DNA of 64,000 nucleotides from Microbacterium album (GCF_014643695.1 NZ_BMJY01000005.1:124001-188000), one strand, 5' to 3'. Shown: positions 35,889 to 44,536, counted from the first letter of the stretch. Made by a program: numbers and translations. Notes: generated by a model not told the origin, from the letters alone.

Positions 35889-35927
35889 GTGGGTTGCGAG
35901 CCGGGCGTCCCCCGGCTCGCAACCCAC
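35889..35927. terminator. terminator hairpin after the 95-residue WXG100 gene
   Basis: Arms of 17 bp at 35889-35905 and 35911-35927 are perfectly complementary with a 5-base loop. The hairpin begins 11 bases beyond the stop codon of the gene that ends at 35938 and should separate it from 34962. Confidence 0.85.
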
Positions 35928-35937
35928 GACGTCGCTG

Positions 35938-36225
35938 TCAGCCGCCGGCGAGCTGCGTGTCCATGTCGCGGATCGCGTCCGCCATGTCGCGCAGCGCCTG
36001 CGCCATCTCGGACACGCCCTCCGACGCGTCCTTCAGACCGTTGGTGAGCTCCTCGTACCCGTCGCGGTACTTGCCCGACGCCTTCTCGGTCTTGAAGCCG
36101 CTCTCGGTCAGCTCGTCGACGTAGCCCTGCAGCTCGCTCAGCAGGTCGTCGATCGACTTCTTCCCGTCGTCCAGCTTGGCGGCCGTCGACTCCATCTCGT
36201 CATAAGTTGCACCGAAGTCGCTCAT
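35938..36225 (-). CDS. WXG100-like protein, EsxA-type length
   Basis: The 95-residue acidic helical hairpin protein reads DFGATYDEMESTAAKLDDGK, then ELQGYVDELTESGFKTEKAS and a second helix. The turn has S-G-F in place of WxG; the rest follows the WXG100 pattern, so it would be a secreted dimer substrate or structural partner for the EssC-type ATPase. It has its own promoter carrying the shared palindrome and its own terminator. Confidence 0.8.
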   Translation of the reverse strand: MSDFGATYDEMESTAAKLDDGKKSIDDLLSELQGYVDELTESGFKTEKASGKYRDGYEELTNGLKDASEGVSEMAQALRDMADAIRDMDTQLAGG

Positions 36226-36296
36226 CAGAACGCTTCCCCTCTCATCTCGGATGCTTCTCGTATCGGAGGCCGGCCCAGCCGCACCACCCGCACACC

Positions 36297-36340
36297 ACGT
36301 TAGGAAAGAACCCCGCCCGCGCACAGGGGTAGCACTACCC
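36297..36340 (-). promoter_or_regulatory. WXG100 promoter A with the shared covarying palindrome
   Basis: On the minus strand: GGGTAGTGCTACCCCTGTGC (complement of 36321-36340), 18 bases, then -10 TAACGT (complement of 36297-36302). The palindrome is GGGTAG-N2-CTACCC. A 5' leader of about 65 bases precedes the ATG. Confidence 0.75.
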
Positions 36341-36403
36341 GGGGGCGCCCTGCCCACCCGGCCGGGCTCGCCGCGCGGCCGGATCGCCGCGCCCGCCCGA
36401 CGG

Positions 36404-37171
36404 TCATTCCGAGGACCCCCGGAGCTGCTCCCGGAGCTCCGCGGCGGTCTCGTCGAGGGTGTGGAGCTCCCCGAGCGGCACATCGGAGGCCAGCTCGACC
36501 ACGCGAGGGTGCAGGTGCCCGCGTTCGGCGAGGATCGCCAGCACCCGCCCGCGCAGGGCGAGCAGGTCACGCACCTCGCGCTCCTCGAGCGCCGGGATGT
36601 GCACGGGCAACCGCGGCGCCTTCCGCGGTCGCCTCGGGGGCGGGCCGGCGGGGTTCGACGTCGACAGCGCGGCCAACGCGACGATCATCACGGCCGAGAG
36701 CACGAGGGCGGCCCACACCGGAACGCTCCACGCGTCCCAGCCGGCGGTTCCGCGCACGCTGCGCATCAGCGGGAGGGCGAACACCGCGCAGACCAGGGTG
36801 AGCCCGGGGCTCAGGAACGCCGCAGCCTGCCGAGGCCGGCCGCGCCGGAGCCAGCCCACCACGCCCTCCCCGAGCGGGTACAGCGCCACGGCGAAGCACA
36901 CGCCGGCGGCGACGACGGCGGAATCGCCCGGGAGCCCGTTCCACCACCCCGTGACGTCCGGGCTCGACAGGAAGGCGGCCACGCCGAAGACCGGCGAGAA
37001 GGCGACGGCCGCCACGAGGAGCCCCCGCCACAGGTCGGGGTCGAGGAACGTCGGCCGACGACGCTCTGGGCGGGCCCGGGGGCTCTCCCGCAGCACGCGG
37101 CGCTCGACCTCCGTGGGTGTCGCGAGCGGACGCGCCGACCGCGCCCAGCGCTCGACGGCGGATTCGGCCAT
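36404..37171 (-). CDS. membrane protein, paralogous family TM-b
   Basis: The 255-residue protein has VERWARSARP, PTEVERRVLRESPRARPE, four helices (about 52-72, 88-112, 124-145, 150-172) with LSSPDVTGWWNGL in the first outer loop, and tail LLALRGRVLAILAERGHLHP ending VPLGELHTLDET. It matches the 253-residue protein at 42123 throughout. Unknown function. ATG 37171 was preferred to GTG 37180 because GGAG is correctly spaced. Confidence 0.75.
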   Translation of the reverse strand: MAESAVERWARSARPLATPTEVERRVLRESPRARPERRRPTFLDPDLWRGLLVAAVAFSPVFGVAAFLSSPDVTGWWNGLPGDSAVVAAGVCFAVALYPLGEGVVGWLRRGRPRQAAAFLSPGLTLVCAVFALPLMRSVRGTAGWDAWSVPVWAALVLSAVMIVALAALSTSNPAGPPPRRPRKAPRLPVHIPALEEREVRDLLALRGRVLAILAERGHLHPRVVELASDVPLGELHTLDETAAELREQLRGSSE

Positions 37172-37195
37172 GTGCTCCACGCTGTCGGCCGGCCG

Positions 37196-37927
37196 TCAGT
37201 GGTCGAGCCGGTGCCAGGTGCCGAGCGGCATCTCGAGCGCCCGCCGCCATGTCGCATCGTCGACCAGGCCCCGATCGCGCAGCACGTGCAGCACCAGGGT
37301 GCGGTCGCGGAACTGGAGCCGCTCCGTCTCGCTCCCCGCCAGGACGTGGTCCGGCACGCGCTCCGGCGGCGGACCGGACCGGGACGCGAAGATCGCGAAC
37401 CCGGTGCAGGCGGTCCCCGCGACGATCGCGAGCACGATCCACACCACGAGGTGGCCGGGCACATCGAGCTCGCCTGCGGCCACCGCCACGAGACCCGCGA
37501 CACCGGTCACCGCGGAGGCCACACCGACGAGGATCTCGTAGCCCGTGCGGTGGCGACCGTACACCGTGAACCACATCGTCAAGACGCCGACGGGGAAGGC
37601 GGTCGCCAGCATGTAGCCGACCCTGCTGCCCGTCAGCCAGGAGTCGATGTCGTCCGCGGTCGTCGCGCGGTCGGCGAGAAGCAGCCCGACCACTCCGAGG
37701 ACCCCCGGGGCGATCAGGAAGAGGGAGGCGATGATCAGCAGCACGATCCTGCCCCCGAGCGAACTCTCCCGCCGGACCGCGTCGACCCGCACCGGTCTCG
37801 ACAGCACCTCGGCCTCGACGTCCCCGAGCCGGATCGGGTCGGGGAACGTCGCCGTACGTGCCCACGCCGTCAGCGACGCGCCGGCTGCGGTGCCCCGCTG
37901 CTCCATCCGGTCCTCGTGCCCCGTCAC
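37196..37927 (-). CDS. membrane protein, paralogous family TM-a
   Basis: The 243-residue protein has LTAWARTATFPDPIRLGDVEAEVLSRP, four helices (about 55-78, 94-118, 128-148, 155-178) and the tail RDRTLVLHVLRDRGLVDDATWRRALEMPLGTWHRLDH. It is a paralogue of the gene at 34962. Its GTG start overlaps the upstream stop as GTGA. Confidence 0.75.
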   Translation of the reverse strand: MTGHEDRMEQRGTAAGASLTAWARTATFPDPIRLGDVEAEVLSRPVRVDAVRRESSLGGRIVLLIIASLFLIAPGVLGVVGLLLADRATTADDIDSWLTGSRVGYMLATAFPVGVLTMWFTVYGRHRTGYEILVGVASAVTGVAGLVAVAAGELDVPGHLVVWIVLAIVAGTACTGFAIFASRSGPPPERVPDHVLAGSETERLQFRDRTLVLHVLRDRGLVDDATWRRALEMPLGTWHRLDH

Positions 37928-38553
37928 GACGCGGCCCCCGCGGGGTACCAGCGGACGGTCGACACGCAGGCGTCCAGCAGGCCGCGCAGCCGCTCGAGCG
38001 CCGGATCGTCCGCCGGCGTCTGAGGATCACGACCGAACCCCGCGACGAGCTGCAGCGCGCGTCGCCGACGCGACCCGGGCATGGGAGTGAGATACACCCG
38101 GCTGTGGGCGACGATGCTGCCGTCCGCCGCGCGGCGCGTCTCCTCCCGTTCGAACCAGAGGGTGCGCCGATCGTCGAGCAAGGGCTGCGCCCCGTACTGG
38201 CGGACCAGGGTGCGGACGAGCGCGTCGAGCGTCTCGCCCGGCTCGGCACGACGGATCGACGCACTGATCGATGTCGGCAGCCACAGCGTGCCGGGGTCGG
38301 GATCGGCGGGCGAGAAGAACGCGAACACGCCGGCGCCGCGCATGTCCTCGAAGGACGCCTCGAGGGCGGGCTTCAGGTGCGCGTAGAGGTCCGGTCGCTG
38401 GTGGCGCATCGCCCGCTGCCGCAGTTCGGCGAGCATGTCGCGCAGCGTGTCGTCGTCCGGCTCGCGCCGCGACCATCCCGGCGGGAGATCCATCTCGAAC
38501 GGGGGGTCCGGCGGGATGCTCAGCGCCTCCCGGAGGCTGGATGCGTTCGTCAT
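37924..38553 (-). CDS. soluble protein of unknown function, paralogous family S-a
   Basis: The 209-residue protein has no signal or membrane helix. It reads PFEMDLPPGWSRREPDDDTL near the N-terminus, TLWLPTSISASIRRAEPGETLDALVRTLVRQYGAQPL in the middle and ends LLDACVSTVRWYP. It aligns along its length with the 213-residue protein at 40865. The LPPGW start and alternating strands suggest a Mog1/PsbP-like fold, an inference from pattern. Coupled ATGA start. Confidence 0.7.
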   Translation of the reverse strand: MTNASSLREALSIPPDPPFEMDLPPGWSRREPDDDTLRDMLAELRQRAMRHQRPDLYAHLKPALEASFEDMRGAGVFAFFSPADPDPGTLWLPTSISASIRRAEPGETLDALVRTLVRQYGAQPLLDDRRTLWFEREETRRAADGSIVAHSRVYLTPMPGSRRRRALQLVAGFGRDPQTPADDPALERLRGLLDACVSTVRWYPAGAAS

Positions 38554-39197
38554 GACACCTCGATCTCCCACGGCGCGTCCTCCATCAGCCACGCGGGCCG
38601 CACTCCCCGGAAGCGCGCGCCGTCCGCTCGTTCGATGCGAATGCTCTCCAGCATCCCACGCAGGCCCGACAGCAGACGCAGGTACATCCCGACCGGCGTC
38701 TCGTCGACGCCGACGATCACCGTGGTCGTGCCGTCGTCGAACGCGTAGTGGACCGTGACGGTCTCGACGCTCTCACCGTGCGGGAGCGACACGGCGGAGC
38801 GGTCCACCCACTGCAGCCCCGAGCCGAGCCCCTCCGCCTCGACGCCGTGCAGCACACCTCCGAGGTCGCGCCACGGCGGCGCCACCTGCGTCGACATCAG
38901 GGTCACGCGGCACATCGCCACGATGGGGGCGAAGACGGGCCACACCTGCAACACCGCGACCGACGGCGACGCGGCCCGATCCTCGAGCCCCCGCCCGAGC
39001 AGGGTCCGCACGTCGTCCTCCGCGCGGGGATCCCACTGCTCGCCCCAGGCTTCGCGCAGCTCGCCCGTCGCCGCTCGCACCCAGGCATCCCACTCCTGAC
39101 GGGGAAGATCCCCCGGCAGGATCAGCCAGCCCGGTTCGACGGTCTCCAGCCGGATGCGCCACTCCTCGAGGGGTCCGCCCGGGTCGGCCGGCGTCAC
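38550..39197 (-). CDS. soluble protein of unknown function, paralogous family S-b
   Basis: The 215-residue protein starts at GTG 39197, overlapping the upstream stop as GTGA. It has PGWLILPGDLPRQEWDAWVRAATGEL, VLQVWPVFAPIVAMCRVTLM and ends MLESIRIERADGARFRGVRPAWLMEDAPWE. The protein at 41503 has the same plan (SLEIEHEDGTRFRSGPPAGLLQPAEW). It resembles the C-terminal strand-helix part of family S-a, so both may be secretion accessory proteins; no family is recognised. Confidence 0.7.
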   Translation of the reverse strand: MTPADPGGPLEEWRIRLETVEPGWLILPGDLPRQEWDAWVRAATGELREAWGEQWDPRAEDDVRTLLGRGLEDRAASPSVAVLQVWPVFAPIVAMCRVTLMSTQVAPPWRDLGGVLHGVEAEGLGSGLQWVDRSAVSLPHGESVETVTVHYAFDDGTTTVIVGVDETPVGMYLRLLSGLRGMLESIRIERADGARFRGVRPAWLMEDAPWEIEVS

Positions 39198-40378
39198 AGC
39201 AGGATCCGGACGGGCTCGGGGATCGACTGCTTCCAGCTGCTGCCGTCCCCGAAGGCCTTGCTGAACCACCCCTGGTACTTCAGCACGTTCGTGCCCAGAT
39301 TGAACACGCCCTCGGCGACCATGGCGACCGGGCCGACCTTCAGGCTCTGCCCGGCGTCACCGAGGGTGTACAGGAAGCTGAGGCCGATCCAGTCCTCCTT
39401 GCTGTATCCCGTCACTCCTTTGCTGAGGGCGCTCTTCCACCCCTGGGTCCGGCCGATGCTGATGAGCCCGTCGGTGGTCGCGCGATTCGTCCACGCCCCG
39501 CTCCACGTGGACGGCTTGAAGACCTTGAAGGTGTTGGAGACCTCGTCGGCGAAGTCGAGACGCATGAACTTCGGCCCCAGCTTGCCGACCGGGATGATGG
39601 CGGCGACGGCGAAAGCGATGTCCCACCCGTTCTTGTCGCCGAACTGCACCGCCTGGATCACGGTGACCGCGAGGGCGACGACGCCGATGGCGAGCGCGAT
39701 CGCGGCGAGCAGGGGCCCGCCGATGATCAGGGCGGCGACGCCCACGATGAGGCCGGCCCAGCCGAGGACCTCGCTGAAGCCGTGCAGGAAGCTGCGCCAG
39801 CCGCCGTCCTCGATGGTCCCGGCCATCTCCTCGCTGAGTCCCGAGACGGCGGTGTCGAACGCTTCCTCCCAGGTGTCGTACGCGCGGTCGAAGAGCTCGC
39901 CCTCGGCCTGGTAGGCGTCCCACGCCGCCTTCTTCGCCTCGTCCTCCGCGCGCTGCTGCTCGGCCTCCGGGCTGCCGTCCTCGGGCTGGAAGAGGCCGCC
40001 CGTCCCCCGCGGCTGGACCTCCCCCGGCAGGGAGATGTACGTCAGGAGCAGGCGTTCGCATTCGCCCACGTGGCCGTTGAGGACGGGCATGACCGCGGCC
40101 AGGTCGGTGCCGTACTGGCGGATGATCGGCCCGAGCGGCTTGTAGAGCTCCGCGGCCTCGCGCAGCGTCACGTACGAGTCGCCGATGGACTCCCGCAGCG
40201 CGTCCACCGCCTGGCCCTGATCGGCCGTCGCCCGGGTACTGATGTCGGCGAGCACGCTCGCGCAGTTCTCCATGCGGCTGCCCAGCCGGACCATCTCGAG
40301 CCCGCGTGCCCTGATGTCTTCGGGCTCACCCGTCACTTCCTCGATGAGACGCCCTGACGGCGATTGCATGATGATCAC
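39194..40378 (-). CDS. membrane protein with type VII substrate-like helical N-terminus (cassette B)
   Basis: The 394-residue protein has about 125 residues of helices (EDIRARGLEMVRLGSRMENC, AVDALRESIGDSYVTLREAAELYKPLGPIIRQYG) like the N-terminal domain of large WXG-type secreted proteins, a charged coiled region (about 130-180), a hydrophobic block of two or three helices (about 200-255), and a 140-residue C-terminus without known toxin motif. GTG 40378 has AGGAGAG upstream. It is the paralogue of the gene at 42911 and directly follows a WXG100 gene. Confidence 0.75.
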   Translation of the reverse strand: MIIMQSPSGRLIEEVTGEPEDIRARGLEMVRLGSRMENCASVLADISTRATADQGQAVDALRESIGDSYVTLREAAELYKPLGPIIRQYGTDLAAVMPVLNGHVGECERLLLTYISLPGEVQPRGTGGLFQPEDGSPEAEQQRAEDEAKKAAWDAYQAEGELFDRAYDTWEEAFDTAVSGLSEEMAGTIEDGGWRSFLHGFSEVLGWAGLIVGVAALIIGGPLLAAIALAIGVVALAVTVIQAVQFGDKNGWDIAFAVAAIIPVGKLGPKFMRLDFADEVSNTFKVFKPSTWSGAWTNRATTDGLISIGRTQGWKSALSKGVTGYSKEDWIGLSFLYTLGDAGQSLKVGPVAMVAEGVFNLGTNVLKYQGWFSKAFGDGSSWKQSIPEPVRILL

Positions 40379-40394
40379 GTCGGACTCTCCTGGC

Positions 40395-40715
40395 TCAGCG
40401 GGTCGCGGTGGTCGGGTTGGCGCACGGGTCGAGCAGGACGGCCACCTCGGTGTCGAACCCCTCCACCGTCTCGACGACGGCGTCGACGTGCTCCTTCACC
40501 TCGGTCAGCTGCTGCGCCAGCCGGCCGCGCTGGATGTCCCAGCGCGACTCGATGTCGCCCGCCTTCCTCCGCAGCTCTGACCGCCCGAAGGGCGTCCCGA
40601 TCGCGCTTTCGAGAGCGTCGGAGACGCTCACGGCGTGCTCGAACTCCTTGGCGATCCGCTCGAGCTGGCGGCCGACGCGCCGGAGGTCGGTCAGCGACAC
40701 ATAGACGTCACTCAT
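40395..40715 (-). CDS. WXG100-like protein, W-x3-R subtype
   Basis: The 106-residue helical hairpin reads YVSLTDLRRVGRQLERIAKE, GTPFGRSELRRKAGDIESRW and DIQRGRLAQQLTEVKEHVDAVV. The turn Trp is followed by a conserved Arg instead of Gly, as in the proteins at 44163 and 44701, making a distinct subtype. It leads cassette B. AAGGAG precedes ATG 40715. Confidence 0.78.
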   Translation of the reverse strand: MSDVYVSLTDLRRVGRQLERIAKEFEHAVSVSDALESAIGTPFGRSELRRKAGDIESRWDIQRGRLAQQLTEVKEHVDAVVETVEGFDTEVAVLLDPCANPTTATR

Positions 40716-40741
40716 GGATCTGCTCCTTCCCACCGGTGAAC

Positions 40742-40785
40742 ACGCTAGGAGACAACCGGCGATGCGGACAGGGGCAGCTCTGCCC
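40742..40785 (-). promoter_or_regulatory. WXG100 promoter C with the shared covarying palindrome
   Basis: Minus strand: GGGCAGAGCTGCCCCTGTCC (complement of 40766-40785), 18 bases, then -10 TAGCGT (complement of 40742-40747). The leader is about 20 bases with AAGGAG. Confidence 0.75.
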
Positions 40786-40864
40786 GGTCCCGACTACCCG
40801 GTCCCGCCGTCCCGCCCCGAACGACCCGACCCGACGACCCGTGCGGCGCCGCCCGAACGGGCCC

Positions 40865-41506
40865 TCAGCCCGATGTCGGCCGGGGCGGAACCCACCGCAG
40901 GGTGCTCACCATCGCGTCGAACGCCAGCTCGTACGCCTTGAGCCGGGTGTCGTCCTCCGGCACCGACGCCGGCGCCCCGAACGATGCCGTCAGGGCCAGA
41001 GCGCGCGTGCGGGGCCCGGCGGGCACCGGCGTCAGGTACTCGATCGCCTTCACCCGCAGGACCTGCCCCTCGACCTCACGCCGCGAGACGCGCGCATAGC
41101 GGATGAAGCGCTTGTCCCCGAACAGCGGCTCCGCGCCGAACTCCCGGATCAGACCCGACACGAGCTCGTCGAGCGAATAGTCGGGGCCGCCGCGCCGGAT
41201 GCTCGCCACGATCGATCCCGGGAGCCAGATCGTCTCGTCACGCTCCTCCGTCGCGGAGAACACCGCGATCACCGACTGCCGGCGCAGGTCCGCGAACGTG
41301 TCCGCGAGCATCGCCTGCGCCGCGCTCATCAGGTCGGTGCGGCCCAGCTCCGCGAACCGGCGCCGGATCGCGCTGCCCATCTCCACGTATCGGCCCTCGT
41401 CCGGTACCCACTTCGTCCATCCCGGCAGGAGCGTCAGCTCGAAGTCGGGATCGGGCGCCGCCCCCAGTTCCTCGCGCAGCGAGATCCGGCCGCTCGTCTC
41501 GGTCAC
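40865..41506 (-). CDS. soluble protein of unknown function, paralogous family S-a
   Basis: The 213-residue protein matches the product of 37924: FELTLLPGWTKWVPDEGRYV, TIWLPGSIVASIRRGGPDYSLDELVSGLIREFGAEPL and AFDAMVSTLRWVPP. GTG 41506 overlaps the preceding stop as GTGA. It ends cassette A, 81 bases before promoter C. Confidence 0.7.
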   Translation of the reverse strand: MTETSGRISLREELGAAPDPDFELTLLPGWTKWVPDEGRYVEMGSAIRRRFAELGRTDLMSAAQAMLADTFADLRRQSVIAVFSATEERDETIWLPGSIVASIRRGGPDYSLDELVSGLIREFGAEPLFGDKRFIRYARVSRREVEGQVLRVKAIEYLTPVPAGPRTRALALTASFGAPASVPEDDTRLKAYELAFDAMVSTLRWVPPRPTSG

Positions 41507-42126
41507 GATTCCCCTCCCCACTCCGCGGGCTGCAGGAGCCCCGCGGGCGGCCCCGACCGGAATCGGGTGCCGTCCTCATGCTCGATCTCCAGCGAGTCGA
41601 CGAACGGCTGCAGGTCGAGAGCGACCTGCGCCGCGAAGGCCGCGGTCGTCTCCGTCATGTCCACGACGACGCTCCTGTGCTCGTTCGCGAAGACCAGCGC
41701 CCTGGTGACGAGCTCGAGCGGCCGGTCCCGGAACTGGACGGTGCGCCGACGCCTCCACTCGATCCCCGGGCCGATGCCCGCCGCGCTGCAGTAGGTCGGC
41801 TCGTAGCCTTCGGCGCCCCAGTCGGGCACGTCGCGTGTCGGCACCGTCGAGACGCCGATCAGCACCATCACCGGCGACACGGCGGGCCAGCACACGAACA
41901 GCGTGCCGGCCTCGGGGCCGCGTTCGGACACGACCCCGAGCAGAGGCACCAGGAGCTGTGCCTCGTAGTCGTCGTCCCACACATCCGCCCAGTCGTCGCG
42001 CAGCGAGTCGACGACGCCCCGCACCCAGGCCACGGCACGGTCCTCGTCGAGACCGGCTGGCACAGGGAGCCAGGCGTCGGGCACGTCGATACGGCGGAAT
42101 CGCAGCGGTGCGGAGGGAGGGTTCAC
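41503..42126 (-). CDS. soluble protein of unknown function, paralogous family S-b
   Basis: The 207-residue protein matches the product of 38550: DAWLPVPAGLDEDRAVAWVRGVVDSL, LFVCWPAVSPVMVLIGVSTV, GPGIEWRRRRTVQFRD and LEIEHEDGTRFRSGPPAG. GTG start with GTGA overlap. No signal peptide. Confidence 0.7.
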   Translation of the reverse strand: MNPPSAPLRFRRIDVPDAWLPVPAGLDEDRAVAWVRGVVDSLRDDWADVWDDDYEAQLLVPLLGVVSERGPEAGTLFVCWPAVSPVMVLIGVSTVPTRDVPDWGAEGYEPTYCSAAGIGPGIEWRRRRTVQFRDRPLELVTRALVFANEHRSVVVDMTETTAAFAAQVALDLQPFVDSLEIEHEDGTRFRSGPPAGLLQPAEWGGES

Positions 42127-42884
42127 GACAGGTGGGGGTACTTCTCTTTGAGGTAGACGTCGTCGAGCGTGTGCAGGCGCCCCAGGGGAACCCCGGGGAT
42201 GAGCTCCAGTACGCGGGCGGGGATCTCACCCTTCGCCGCGAAGATGTCCACCACGCGCCCGCGCAGGGCCAGCAGCTCCTGCACCTCGTGCTCGCTGAGC
42301 TCGTCCACGTCGACGGGCAGGGAGGCGGCAGCGCGCCCTTCCGGCTTCGGGTCCGCCGTCCGGGTCGAGGCCACCAGGAGCACGATCGCCACCGCCGCGC
42401 CGCCCACGGCGGCCACCCAGACGGGGATGCTCCAGCCCGCCAGGTCCGGCGACGTCGGCGCGACCGCGACGATCAGCCACAGCGAGATTGCGGCGCAGAC
42501 GGCCACGAGCAACGACGTCGCGACGCTCGCACCGTCCCGCTTGCGGCCCGAGTGGAACCAGCCGGACAGCACGATCCCGAGCGTCACCACGGACACGGCG
42601 AAACAGGCACCGCACGCGATCAGCGCGGTGGTCAGCCCGAGGCCGTTCCACCACCCCGTCACGTCCGGGCTCGACAGCAGCGCCGCCAACCCCATCACGG
42701 GAGAGACGAACAGGAGGATCGGCAGCGCGATGGCCCACGCATTGCCGCTCAGCTTCTCCGCGGCGGTCTCGGCACGCGCGCGCGGGCTCTCGAGCAGCAC
42801 GCGCCGCTCGATCTCCGAGGGCCTGCTGATCGCCGACTTGGAGTGCGCCCACTTCTCCACCCGGAGAGTCTGCGCCTGGGACAT
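42123..42884 (-). CDS. membrane protein, paralogous family TM-b
   Basis: The 253-residue protein shares with 36404 the segments SEIERRVLLESPRARAE, LLSSPDVTGWWNGL and LLALRGRVVDIFAAKGEIPARVLELIPGVPLGRLHTLDD, with four helices between. ATG 42884 has GGGAG at good distance; GTG 42914, overlapping the upstream stop as GTGA and in frame, is the alternative start. Confidence 0.75.
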   Translation of the reverse strand: MSQAQTLRVEKWAHSKSAISRPSEIERRVLLESPRARAETAAEKLSGNAWAIALPILLFVSPVMGLAALLSSPDVTGWWNGLGLTTALIACGACFAVSVVTLGIVLSGWFHSGRKRDGASVATSLLVAVCAAISLWLIVAVAPTSPDLAGWSIPVWVAAVGGAAVAIVLLVASTRTADPKPEGRAAASLPVDVDELSEHEVQELLALRGRVVDIFAAKGEIPARVLELIPGVPLGRLHTLDDVYLKEKYPHLS

Positions 42885-42910
42885 CGGCTCGCTCCCCGCG
42901 CCCGCGGCCG

Positions 42911-44116
42911 TCACCAGATGACCTCCACCCACGTGGGCATGTCCTTCTTGACCGACTCGCCGCCCGTGACCTTGTTGACCAGCCCCTCGATCTTCAGCAT
43001 GTTGCCCAGCATGCCATGACCGGTCTGCCAGACGAGGTCGCCCATGAACCCGAGCTGGCCCAGCACGCTCATGTTCTCCAGGCCCTTCCCCTCGACCATG
43101 CTCATCCACCCCTTGGGGTCCTTGCCCGTCGTGAGGCGGGAGAGCATTCCGGCGATTCCCTCGCCGTTGCGCCAGGCCGCGGTGGTGCCGTTCTTCGCCC
43201 ACTGCACCACGCTGCCCCCCGCGGGCTCCATGATCTCGCGGATCTGCTTGAACTCGCTCGCCACCTTCGAGAAGTTGCTGGGCTTGAGCCCGAACGACGC
43301 CTCGGCGAGGAAACCGCCGACCCCGCCTTTGAAGAGCGTGCCCAGCTTGGCGAACGGCAGCACTCCGACGAGCGCCCACCCCAGATCCGCGAGGGTCGCC
43401 TCCCCCAGCGCGTACTGCACCACCGTGAGCACGAGGATGAGCCCGCCCACGATCGCCGCGAGCGCGACGAACGGGCCCGCGAAGACGATCGCCAGGATCG
43501 CGAGTCCGAACGCCACCCAGCCGAGCACCTCGACGATGCCGTTCAGGGCGTCCAGCCAGCCATTGGGATCGCGGATCTTGCCGGCCATCCCGTCCTTGAT
43601 GCCGAACTCCGCCTGTTCGTAGGCGAAGGACCACGAGTAGTACAGGGAGTCGTACTCCCTCGCCGCGTCCTCCCACCGCTGGTACGCGGCGAGCTTGGCC
43701 GCGTACTCGTCCTGCGCCGCCTGCTCGTCCTCGTCGTCGCTCGTGGACCGCGGACCGTAGAGGCTGCCGGGCAGAGCCTCGTACGCCGCCCACAGCGACT
43801 CGCAGTCCTCGACCTTCGCATCGATGCGCGGCTGCACGTCCCGCACCGCGTCGCCGTACTCGGCGATCACCGGCCCGACGGGCGTGTAGAGCTCGCCCGC
43901 CTGCCGCAGCACCTGGAACGCGTCGCCGATCTCCTCGCGCAGCGCGTCGACGGCGTCGCCGTACTGACCGTCGCCGCTGTTCTTGACGGCCTGGAGGATG
44001 TCCGCCGCGTCGGTCATGTAGCCGCCCAGCCGCTCGATCGCGCGCCCCCGCAGCCAGATCGCCGATCCGTCGCCCTCAAGCCGTCCGATCTCGTTCAATC
44101 CCGGTGACCGGTACAA
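42911..44116 (-). CDS. membrane protein with type VII substrate-like helical N-terminus (cassette A)
   Basis: The 401-residue protein mirrors 39194: helical N-terminus (AIERLGGYMTDAADILQAVK, AVDALREEIGDAFQVLRQAGELYTPVGPVIAEYG), acidic coiled segment with DDEDEQ, hydrophobic block (about 200-270) and C-terminal 130 residues. The C-termini of the two differ more than the rest. Start TTG 44116, following GAGAGGGGTGAG. No toxin motif seen. Confidence 0.75.
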   Translation of the reverse strand: MYRSPGLNEIGRLEGDGSAIWLRGRAIERLGGYMTDAADILQAVKNSGDGQYGDAVDALREEIGDAFQVLRQAGELYTPVGPVIAEYGDAVRDVQPRIDAKVEDCESLWAAYEALPGSLYGPRSTSDDEDEQAAQDEYAAKLAAYQRWEDAAREYDSLYYSWSFAYEQAEFGIKDGMAGKIRDPNGWLDALNGIVEVLGWVAFGLAILAIVFAGPFVALAAIVGGLILVLTVVQYALGEATLADLGWALVGVLPFAKLGTLFKGGVGGFLAEASFGLKPSNFSKVASEFKQIREIMEPAGGSVVQWAKNGTTAAWRNGEGIAGMLSRLTTGKDPKGWMSMVEGKGLENMSVLGQLGFMGDLVWQTGHGMLGNMLKIEGLVNKVTGGESVKKDMPTWVEVIW

Positions 44117-44162
44117 CTCTCACCCCTCTCCCTTCGGCTTCGCAACGCGCATCCGCCTCGCG

Positions 44163-44459
44163 TCACTCCGTGCTCAGCTGGGTCGCCAGCTCGGCGTCGC
44201 CGTCGCGGAAACCCTGCACGACGTTCTGAACGTGCTCCTGGATCTTCTCCAGGCTCTCCACGAGCTCCTTGCGCTTGTCCTCCCAGCGGTCCTCGAAGTC
44301 CCGTGAGCGCTCGCGCAGCCCGGATCGGCCGTACGGGCTCCCGATCGCCGCCGCGAGGTCGTCCGCCCGCCCGGATGCGTTCTGGAACTCCGCGATGATG
44401 CGGCCCAGCTTCCGCTCGAGCTCCCCCATCGTGTCGAAGTCGATCTTCACATCAGGCAC
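44163..44459 (-). CDS. WXG100-like protein, W-x3-R subtype
   Basis: The 98-residue protein reads IDFDTMGELERKLGRIIAEF, GSPYGRSGLRERSRDFEDRW, EDKRKELVESLEKIQEHVQN. Same subtype as 40395. The GTG start follows GGAGGG. It leads cassette A and shares its upstream region with the divergent 44701 operon. Confidence 0.8.
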   Translation of the reverse strand: MPDVKIDFDTMGELERKLGRIIAEFQNASGRADDLAAAIGSPYGRSGLRERSRDFEDRWEDKRKELVESLEKIQEHVQNVVQGFRDGDAELATQLSTE

Positions 44460-44491
44460 CGCGTTCTCCCTCCGCTCTCACGTCCCCGACC

Positions 44492-44536
44492 ACGTTAGGC
44501 ACCGCGCCCCCGGTCTGCACAGGGGGAGGACTCCCC
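44492..44536 (-). promoter_or_regulatory. WXG100 promoter B with the shared covarying palindrome
   Basis: Minus strand: GGGGAGTCCTCCCCCTGTGC (complement of 44517-44536), 19 bases, then -10 TAACGT (complement of 44492-44497), about 26 bases before the start codon region with GGAGGG. Confidence 0.75.

Noticed and set aside
39194..44116. Polymorphic toxins with nuclease or ADP-ribosylating C-termini
   Set aside because: The C-terminal regions of the two substrate-like proteins show no toxin motif, and no small immunity-type gene follows directly.
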